Shown: positions 56,536 through 64,000 of the stretch, piece after piece
Layout of the letters: the number at the start of each line of letters is the position of its first letter
Position numbering within the stretch: position 1 is the stretch's first letter
Origin: Carya illinoinensis
Lineage: Eukaryota; Streptophyta; Magnoliopsida; Fagales; Juglandaceae
Reading direction: 5' to 3'
Length of the DNA stretch: 64,000 nucleotides
Assembly (NCBI RefSeq): GCF_018687715.1
Contig: NC_056761.1
Span: 12,007,001 to 12,071,000 of the forward strand
Notes under the pieces: model-generated
The model's input: the letters and a program-made list of their open reading frames with translations, nothing else
Databases searched by the model: none
Told to the model about the DNA's origin: nothing
Position numbers and translations under genes: made by a program

Positions 56536-58011
56536 TATTAGTAAAATGTTTATATAGTATAATTGATTTGAAAGGTAAATTTTAATATTTGAATCTTATT
56601 AATTAAATTTTATTATTTAAATAATATGAATAATATACTCTACATCCCAACTTAAAAAAATAAATAAATAAATCCTTTATTGAAAGATGAGAAATGGATT
56701 GACTGGGCTTTAATATCAATTGGATTTTAAAGGTTTATGGGCTTGTGGGCCTAAATGAATTTTTTGAATTGCAGTCTCTTGGGTTAGTTGCTTTTCCTGT
56801 ATTACAATCGTGTACCCGCACCACACACACCGAAGCGCGTGAACAGAGAATACCACCTTACACCCAAATACTGTAGCGAGGCAAACGACACAGGGAAATT
56901 AGAAAAAAATATTTCCTTAAAATCATATCCAGCTTGAGACATTCAAGCGGACGAGATTCAAAGAGACAAAGAAATAAAAATGTAGAGTGTGTCCTATAGT
57001 GTTTATTACTATAGATTTCTCATATAACATTGCGTTTAGTGTTTATTACTATAAATTTCGTTTAATAAACATATAAGAAATGTATTCATAAAAATATTAT
57101 AATCTTATAGTTCAATATAATGTTTATATATTAATTATAAAAATTTCATTAAATTTAATATTTTATTTTTAAATTTAATATTTTTAATTATTTAATTCAT
57201 TCAAAAAATATATAAATTATAAAGAAAATTCGAGTAATAACTCAACTCTACTTATCTCAAGCTTGTTAAATAATTTAAACAAAAATCGATAAATAACTTG
57301 ATTAAATTTTAGTTCGTGTTTGATCAATTTAAACTCAGCTCAACTCAATTTAATGAACTTTCATTTCAAGCTGGAGCCCGAACTAAAGTTATTTGAATTC
57401 AACTCAAGTCATACTTCTCTGCCCTTCTTGAAAAAAATAAATAAATAAATAAACATAACTGCTCAATGTCGTGGTCCAAACATAGCCGTCAATTGGTTAA
57501 AGTTGTTGGAAAGTTCAACTTTGACAACCTTATAATCGAAGTGACCAAAAATGACGTTTATTTATCAATTGGACCAACCAAGCTTTGACTTCTTCACGTC
57601 TTCTGATGGACTTACAAGTTAAAACCCTACTCCCACAAGTGGGTAATAAAAGCCACAAGGATTGTTCTAATGCATGGGCAGGAAAATTATATTTTATATT
57701 TTAGTCCCCTTTTTAAAGTAATTATTATATAATCTCCAATTTGAAACGTAAGTCATTTTTGTACACTTTGTTAGGACTGTGAAGCCTCATCATCTATTTT
57801 TATTAAAATAATTTAAATTTTACATAATAATCCTCCATTTGCAATATAAATTGATAATTTTTTATTTACATTTTGGATCCATGGCCTGACACATGGGATG
57901 TCGGTCATGCATGCTGTCGCCGTTAGTTTCAGAGCACCAAGCCACGAAATTTCTGAACACATGGGCTCTTTTACAGAGATATGAATGGGATGTCGCCCGT
58001 CAATGAGAAAT
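56536..58011. other. AT-rich intergenic DNA
   Basis: No gene. A GC-richer stretch at 56812-56890 (CGAAGCGCGTGAACAGAG) has no identified role. Confidence 0.5.
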
Positions 58012-58176
58012 GATTTTTGCAGTCGTGATTATACAAGTGACGTGCAGTCATTTTAAAAAAAATAAATTAATATGGAATCCACATGAAAAAAAATTAACTT
58101 TTTAATCGTGAACTATACTCTTTTTCAAAACGATTACGCGGCGTTTGCAATTCCACGATTATATGTAGCAGTACTC
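58012..58176. repeat. MITE with inverted GCAGTCGTGATTATA-type ends
   Basis: Left end GCAGTCGTGATTATACAAG; reverse complement of the right end TGCTACATATAATCGTGG, then AATTGCAAACGCCGCGTAAT. The interior is AT-rich. A probable relative lies at 62045-62215. Confidence 0.55.
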
Positions 58177-60902
58177 CCCGTACAAAAGTCTATTATAAAT
58201 AAATAAAGCTATAAATTCACATAATTTAATGTAATATATTAAATTTATTTTATTATAAAAATAATTTTATAAATTACATTAATTTATAAATTTTGTTATA
58301 GTTAAAATATTTTTTTTATTTATATTAATTAATAATAGTAATCATTTTGTTTTTCATGGGCAGTATTTATGAATAATATTAAGAAAGAAAAATGCTAAAT
58401 AATGAATATATATTATTTAAATATTTAAATATCTTTAAAAAATATAAAAAAAAATTGAAAATACACTAGAGTTTAGGTCCGCCCAACGGTAGATGCTAGC
58501 ATTGTCCTTAAAACCATATATCCCACGAATCTATGACTGATTCTAATCTTATAGGGGCCAGGGCCATTAAAGCATGGATGACTTTCTTATTTGCAAAATG
58601 CCCACAACGCTATCGTACTTGCATGGGAAAGAGCACCTCAAACCTACCCAAATTTGTAATGCCTCCTTCAATTATATAATAAGTAGTGATTAAATTAAAA
58701 GTTAAATAAAATATTATTTTTTTAATTTAAAAAATTAAATTATTTATTATATTTTATATAAAATTTATAAAAATTATAATAATTAAATAAAATAAAATGA
58801 TTTGCGTAACAAATGAAGCCTTACTTGCTCAATCCTCTAGGCTATAGCTGTCTGATAAACTCTCACTTTGATTTCTTCCTACTGCAATTTTCCAAGTTTT
58901 CACACTTTCTCGGTACTAATTTCTTTTGAATATTAATTCGCATTAAACTATTATTTAAGATTAGCTTACTAAAAATTTATTGAATTGTTTAACAAACTTA
59001 AGTATAGGCCGTGACTTAAAATCTGATTTGATGTAATTTGTGGCTTCCTATCATATAAGTCCGTCTTGCCCAGTTTTTATTTACACTGTATTTATATAGC
59101 ATAATTTAATCTGAAATATTTAAATTTTAAAATTTATTTTTTAAATCAAATTATACCACATGGATTATATGTAATATAAAAATTTTTAAATAAAATTATT
59201 CGTATTATATATATTATAATTAGTAAAATGTCGCATCCAATTATTGCCATACTTAGAGATGTTTAGAAAAAAGATTTATTTCATTACTCATCTCATCTAA
59301 TCTCAACATGTATGCGTAGTAAGTTAGTCACTTAGTATTACATAGTATATATCAAACTTATCACCTACCAAATAGTTTTTGTCCTTGCACAGTAAAATAT
59401 GTAGTAGCCAGTACATATATATTATTATATAACAGTTATATATATATATATATTTATTAATTATACGATACATTCATATTAAATTAGTACATTATATATA
59501 AAGGTATAGCTCAGCTTCCACTATATAGTACTCCTGAACACATTAATAGCTTAATATCTTAGAGAGTATCATGACATTAATATTATTAGAGCATTCTTAT
59601 CGGAATAGGAAATGCATAGTTAAAGCCACTTTTTGGATATTAGACATCAAAACCGCCTGCATCGAATTAGATAAAAACAAATTTTATAGCTTTTAGCTAT
59701 AGTAATTGGAAAGAAAGGATCAAATTTGATATATACTGTACAAATTGAGGTCAAATCTTTATTTTACTAATTTATGTAACTCTCCCTCTCTCTTCCGTCT
59801 TGCATCCAGACCCAATACAGTATATCATTTCGTCTTGCACCCTGAAAATATCATTCCGTCTTGCATCCTCTGTAATTCATGAGCTAAATAAATTAAATAA
59901 TTAAATATTTAAATATTTTTTAATTAAAATTAAATTCAATAAATTAAAAATATCCAAATTAAATATTTTTTTAGATTAATATTATTTTATTACTACATAA
60001 TGAATAAATGAATAATTCAATATAAAGATTTAATATGAATGGAATAATCAAAATTAAATTCATCTCATATTATTTTATTGTTATATAATGAAAAAATTAT
60101 TATTCTAATGTGGAGATTTATGTAAATTAATGAAATAGTCAATATTCAAATTCATCTTACATTCATCAAAATTGTCCTTTACATATACATAATACATTAA
60201 CAATGATCTTATATGCACATGGTTATATTAGGGAATCTAATTTATATAATGTTAAAAACCTGGGAAAAAAACAGGTTTGTTCTCTGTCAAGGTGATTAAA
60301 ACCGAACAAAACCGAACGGAAAATAAATTAAAAAATAGATACATAATTTAATACTTGGAAAATGATAGTGGGATCGAGAATGGTGTCTTCCAAATTGATA
60401 GATACCTTTTTTTATTTTTAATTATTACTTAATGGTTAAATAAGTGAATTTTAGTAAATCTATTAATTTTTTAAAATATTTAAATATATTTTAAAAATAA
60501 AAAAAGCAATTGCATTTATCGGTACAATGCGGGAGCGCGGTCTCGCTAGCATTGTACTCCTTAATACTAGTATTGTTGATGAACTGATTGTTCTGGTTTT
60601 GACAATTACTAGTTCATTAATTTTGTTCATCAATAAGCTTAAAATCAAATTGAATTTATCCGATTACACCCTGTATGGATTGATTATAGAGATTGCATGT
60701 ATGTTCGATTAGTAATATTGATCTTGCGCTGCATGCACGCGATGAGCGGAATCAGAGATCAGAGGGTGTGGATCGATCTGGCGGTTAATGGTCGAACTGA
60801 TGATCCCCAAGTTGCAAGATAGATTCAGAAATCGCGTGCTTGCTGGCTTTGACTCAGACTTTCTGGTCGTTCAAGACTGCTATATATACATGAAACTTAG
60901 CG
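58177..60902. other. AT-rich intergenic DNA upstream of the VQ gene
   Basis: Contains a MITE-family fragment at about 58678-58815, TA runs near 59437-59455, and copy 2 of the dispersed repeat. The GC-richer word GCGGGAGCGCGGTCTCGC near 60530 lies in an unrecognised 61-codon frame. No gene was found. Confidence 0.45.
59590..60215 (+). repeat. Dispersed AT-rich repeat, copy 2
   Basis: Starts GAGCATTCTTATCGGAATAG. Shared blocks with copy 1 (6965-7505): TTTTAGCTATAG, GATCAAATTTG, CTCTCCCTCTCTC, TCATATTATTTTATT and CCTTTACATATACATAA in the same order. Confidence 0.5.
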
Positions 60903-60926
60903 GTCAACTGGTTCATCCTGCACGTG
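60849..60926 (+). promoter_or_regulatory. W-box and G-box elements upstream of the VQ gene
   Basis: TTGACT at 60849-60854, TTGACC on the minus strand (60902-60907) and CACGTG at 60921-60926 lie 70-150 bp before the TATA box. W-boxes bind WRKY factors and CACGTG binds bZIP/bHLH factors. Function is inferred from sequence only. Confidence 0.5.
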
Positions 60927-60996
60927 CATCAAGGTCCCCACAGCTATCGCGCTTTTCTTCTCCTCAGCTACCAAACCCTTCAAGCTCCTTCACTCG

Positions 60997-61002
60997 TATA
61001 AA
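60997..61002 (+). promoter_or_regulatory. TATA box of the VQ gene
   Basis: TATAAA in the context TCGTATAAAGCCC, 80 bp before the ATG. This fits a short leader beginning near 61030. Confidence 0.7.
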
Positions 61003-61076
61003 GCCCTCCCTCGACCACCAAGACAAAAGACACCAAGAAAATTAGCTCGAATCAACTTCCAAGATATATTATTTCA

Positions 61077-61448
61077 ATGGCGTGCAGCGTTAGTGGAAAA
61101 GCCGTGAAAGTGGTGCATATCGATACCCAGTACGTGGAAACGGACCCCTTAAACTTCAAGTCTGTTGTTCAGAGCCTTACTGGTAAGGATTCTTGCGTTG
61201 CATGGATAGAGAAGAGCTCCTTCGGCGCCAACAAGAGAAAAAGATCACCCGTCACTGTGAATAATGGTGGTGGCAGCTTCGACATCAGGCCATCATGCGG
61301 CCGCCATGATAATGGTAGTACTGTTGGCAGCGGAAATCTCCATGTTTCGGTGTTATCGAAGGGCATGTCGTTTAAAGACTTGGATGGGATGATCTTGGAG
61401 GATCCTCCAATGGAGGAATTAATGCAATGGCTCATGTGGACCGAGTAG
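61077..61448 (+). CDS. VQ-motif protein, 123 aa
   Basis: A single-exon, intact gene as usual for VQ proteins. The VQ motif FKSVVQSLTG spans residues 27-36, preceded by VKVVHIDTQYVETD (residues 10-23), a combination seen in the small VQ1/VQ10-type group as I recall it. VQ proteins bind WRKY transcription factors and tune defence and stress transcription, mostly in the nucleus. The region after the motif holds a basic patch (ANKRKRS, a possible nuclear signal), a Gly/Asn/Ser-rich stretch and an acidic, hydrophobic end (ILEDPPMEELMQWLMW). At 123 residues it is somewhat longer than the smallest members. The first ATG after the TATA box is used. GC-rich third positions contrast with the AT-rich surroundings and support a real gene. 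Neighbours give no functional hint. Confidence 0.9.
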   Translation: MACSVSGKAVKVVHIDTQYVETDPLNFKSVVQSLTGKDSCVAWIEKSSFGANKRKRSPVTVNNGGGSFDIRPSCGRHDNGSTVGSGNLHVSVLSKGMSFKDLDGMILEDPPMEELMQWLMWTE

Positions 61449-61676
61449 AATTTTACACAATTTTGCAGCAGATATATTTATATCTACAGTACTGTCTATA
61501 TATCTATATTTATTTATTTATGTATAACAGTTCTGGATCGGTATATCTTGTTTAATTTTCTCATTTGTGGGAAGAATGTTTAGGTTTGGATACATTAATC
61601 AGAGAGATCAATTTCGTTGTGCCATTTGGACAAATATCGGCCATGGAACTCTCAAATTATTCTAGGTTTTTATTAA

Positions 61677-61925
61677 GGACGGTGCTACATGCACCGTTGG
61701 TGGCTCCCGCTGGGAGTCACCGTTAGGCAAAAAAAAATTTTGGCCTTTTTGACTTTTTTTTTAAAATTATTTTTTAATACTTTTAAACATTTTAAAAATA
61801 TATAAAAAAAATTATAATAATATTATAAAAAAATTACTTAATTATTAAAAAAAAAAAAAATTAAAAAAAAATAAAATAGGGCCAGCGGTGACCCCAGCGG
61901 GAGCCACCAGCAGTGCCCTATCATT
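61677..61925. repeat. Foldback MITE downstream of the VQ gene
   Basis: The left arm GGTGGCTCCCGCTGGGAGTC (from 61699) and the right arm, whose reverse complement is GGTGGCTCCCGCTGGGGTCA (61886-61908), pair almost perfectly. Outer parts (GTGCTACATGCACCG; reverse complement of the right outer arm AGGGCACTGCTGG) pair less well. The interior is A/T homopolymer-rich. It starts 229 bp after the stop codon. Confidence 0.75.
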
Positions 61926-62044
61926 TTCCTTTTATTAATTGTATTCGTCGCTGGAGTTGTACGACGTCGACTATGTGGCTGTCCATGCGCCAACGCATGT
62001 GCGGACAAATAGCAGTGGCGTAGGAACAAATACGTCACTCGATT

Positions 62045-62215
62045 TATTCATTTCGGAAAATAATTTGAGTAGTTGTGGATACGCAAATTCCGGATAATAT
62101 TTTTTTAAAAAAATATGAGATTTATATTAAAAAAAATTAATATTAGGTCATTTTAAATAAATAAAAAAAGCGTGAAACTTACATGTCCTAAAACCATACG
62201 TAACATTACTCAATT
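62045..62215. repeat. Candidate MITE
   Basis: Left part GAGTAGTTGTGGATACGCAA, right part AAACCATACGTAACATTACTC with an AT-rich interior. Similar in plan to 58012-58176; the ends match poorly. Confidence 0.35.
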
Positions 62216-62217
62216 AT

Positions 62218-64000
62218 TTTTTCTTTTTTCTTTTTCAAACAAGATATATAATAAAGAAAATCACAGCCTATAACAACAGTATAGTTAAGTATTACAGACA
62301 AATGGATGTTTACCGTTATGAAAGTTTAACAGCTAAGGGGAAATTGAAATCAGGGACATGCTTCCATAGAGGCTATTGAAAGCTGCCTATCAATTAAGGT
62401 CTCGATGAATTTTCCTGATTTGCTAGCTTTGGAAGCATTGCAATGCATTCCTGATATCATGGATTATAGGCTAGACAGTCTAGTCTAGAAGGTTATCTAG
62501 TTCATTCATTGCTAGCATTGTTCCCAATGAATCACCTGCAATCATAATCTTCTCAATTTGTTTTTCCTTATCTTCCATTATTCCTATGAGCATTGATTCA
62601 ACTTCTCCTTGGTTTGGGTTCAGACTTTAGATGAATCTGGTGTGGACAAATATTGGAGAGCCATCCTCTGATATGCATATGGCAGCTGCTGTGCTGCCTG
62701 AGCTTCTTACCGACACAACACATGTTAAAATGTAGTGATCCCTTGGTGTCGCACTCCAAGTATGACTTATATTAATCTATTTATTGACTCAAGTATCAGA
62801 ATGTTCTTTGTAAATTTTTATAGTTAAAGAGACAAAATTATCAAGCTTGGGTGTGAAAGCCTCATGAACAATCTTATTTCTAAGGAACCAAATATTGTCC
62901 ATAACAATAATGGCAAATATTTGAAAGTGATGCTCATCTCTGCTTGGAACATTGAGGCTTCTTGAAGGACATCCATTGGCTAATATTGTTATATATTAGC
63001 AAAGCAAGAAATGTTCAGAGGCTAAGGGGAGTGCCTCTAAAGAATTCTTGTGAAAGTGCAGGTTAGGAAGAGATGATTCTAAGTTTCTTCCTCAATACTA
63101 CAAATCGGGCACTGGATTTCATCATTGTTTAGAAGAATAAATCTTTTTAAAATAATTCTTGTGGGAATGATATTATTGAGGATTTTCTAGTAAAGAAATT
63201 TCAGTCTATCTTGGATGTTGATTTTCCAAGTTTTCTTCAATTACTAGACTGATAAAAGGTGCTGTGATTATGATTGATTGAGATAGCAACAAAAGCCGAT
63301 TTGACAGTGAATTTTCAAGAAGTGCGATGAGTACTCTTAATCAGTTTATCATCCAAGTTATGATAATCTGTTTGAGCAAGAGAGATTTTCATGATTTCAT
63401 TCATTGAGTCTTGATGGAAAAGTGCTTGTGACAAGATTGTATTCCATGTTCTAGGTTCTTCCATGGTTAATCAAGAAACTTTTAGTGAAAGGTCCATCTA
63501 GATGGAGGCGATTTTTGGAGTGGGTTGGAAAGAAGGAAGAGTGGGTATTCAAGGATCAAACCATACCCTTGTGCCAACCCCATTTTTTATATGATAACAC
63601 ACTATTTTTTAGGAACTCATTTTGTTTTAAAATACCTTTCCATATCCATGAATTAGTGGGCTTTAGGCTAGTTGTAAAGAAGGAGGTGTTTCTCAAGTAT
63701 TTTTTAGTAAGCATTTTTTTTCCAAATAGCAGTGTTACCATTGATCATCTGCCAGCCCATTTTACAAAGTAAAGCTTTGTTAAAATCAGAGGTTAATCTT
63801 AGGCCAAGGCCACCAATAGATTTGGGTTTACAAATAGATTTTCAAGATTTATGAGTGAAATTGTAAGTTTTTTCAAGGGAAACCCCACCAAAATACTCAA
63901 TGACTTCTCATTTATTCATTTTATATGCCTATAACACAAACACACACACATACATATGTATGGTGGGTACCTTTCTCTCATAAATAAAAGGGATAAATGT
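62218..64000 (-). mobile_element. LINE ORF2 3' part (zf-RVT and RNase H), broken, continues beyond the window
   Basis: On the minus strand from the right edge: WKKMLTKKYLRNTSFF-like sequence (frame 63556-63741, GKKMLTKKYLRNTSFFTTSL, SWIWKGILKQNEFL), then near 63061-63130 the zinc-binding block DEIQCPICSIEEET and NHLFLTCTF of LINE zf-RVT domains, then an RNase H-like end (IWFLRNKIVHEAF near 62870, AAAICISEDGSPIFVHTRF near 62650-62700, IMIAGDSLGTMLAMNELDN near 62490-62540). A pyrimidine run with TAATAAAG-like sequence near 62218-62260 probably marks the 3' tail. Stops interrupt all parts. The RT domain lies outside the window. Confidence 0.75.

Noticed and set aside
1..64000. tRNA, rRNA, CRISPR arrays or bacterial-type operons
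   Set aside because: None seen. Repeats present are microsatellites, LTR arrays and transposon ends; gene structure is eukaryotic.

Overview
The window looks like nuclear DNA of a dicot plant, probably a woody one. It is AT-rich, has long introns and dense nested transposons, and carries four recognisable host-type sequences. The protein sequences and the repeat style recall Fagales (Juglandaceae-like), but that is an inference from memory. I saw no tRNA, rRNA or CRISPR array.

Layout. 1-456: broken 3' end of an F-box/kelch gene. 2420-5660: decayed gag-like gene of a gypsy-type element, split by a Mutator-like MITE with a 9-bp target duplication. 7987-8253: intact small gene for an OEP7-like chloroplast outer-envelope tail protein. 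About 9.4-17.8 kb: decayed minus-strand copia element, into which a young Athila-type LTR retrotransposon (10134-14805, duplication ACAAG) has inserted. The Athila copy has lost part of its 5' LTR, most of gag and all of RT, RNase H and integrase. 18962-36045: a complete 17-exon CUL4 (cullin-4) gene on the minus strand, 813 codons, all splice sites GT-AG. Its introns 1, 6 and 9 carry most of the bulk: LINE copies, LINE tails nested in one another, and in intron 6 an intact-ended LTR retrotransposon (26618-29331, duplication CGCTA) whose interior holds a cyclin-B fragment.

36.0-44.9 kb: MITEs, plus a 2.66-kb solo LTR (40068-42728, duplication AAGGC) inserted into a fragment of an amidase-family gene. 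45-47 kb: pseudogene of a plant transposon protein family (PF20167-like). 48.7-51.7 kb: both genes of a PIF/Harbinger transposon (DDE nuclease and Myb/SANT-like ORF), broken. 52.2-55.4 kb: LINE endonuclease and LINE ORF1 remnants. 61077-61448: intact VQ-motif gene with a convincing promoter. 62.2-64.0 kb: 3' part of another LINE, running off the window.

The functional host genes are OEP7-like, CUL4 and the VQ gene; nothing suggests they work together. Most else is mobile DNA in layers that can be ordered by who interrupts whom. The strongest leads are the cyclin-carrying LTR element in CUL4 intron 6 and a strict 51-bp array of the palindrome GCTCGAGC, present in the Athila LTR and, decayed, in an unrelated-looking locus at 48.2 kb.
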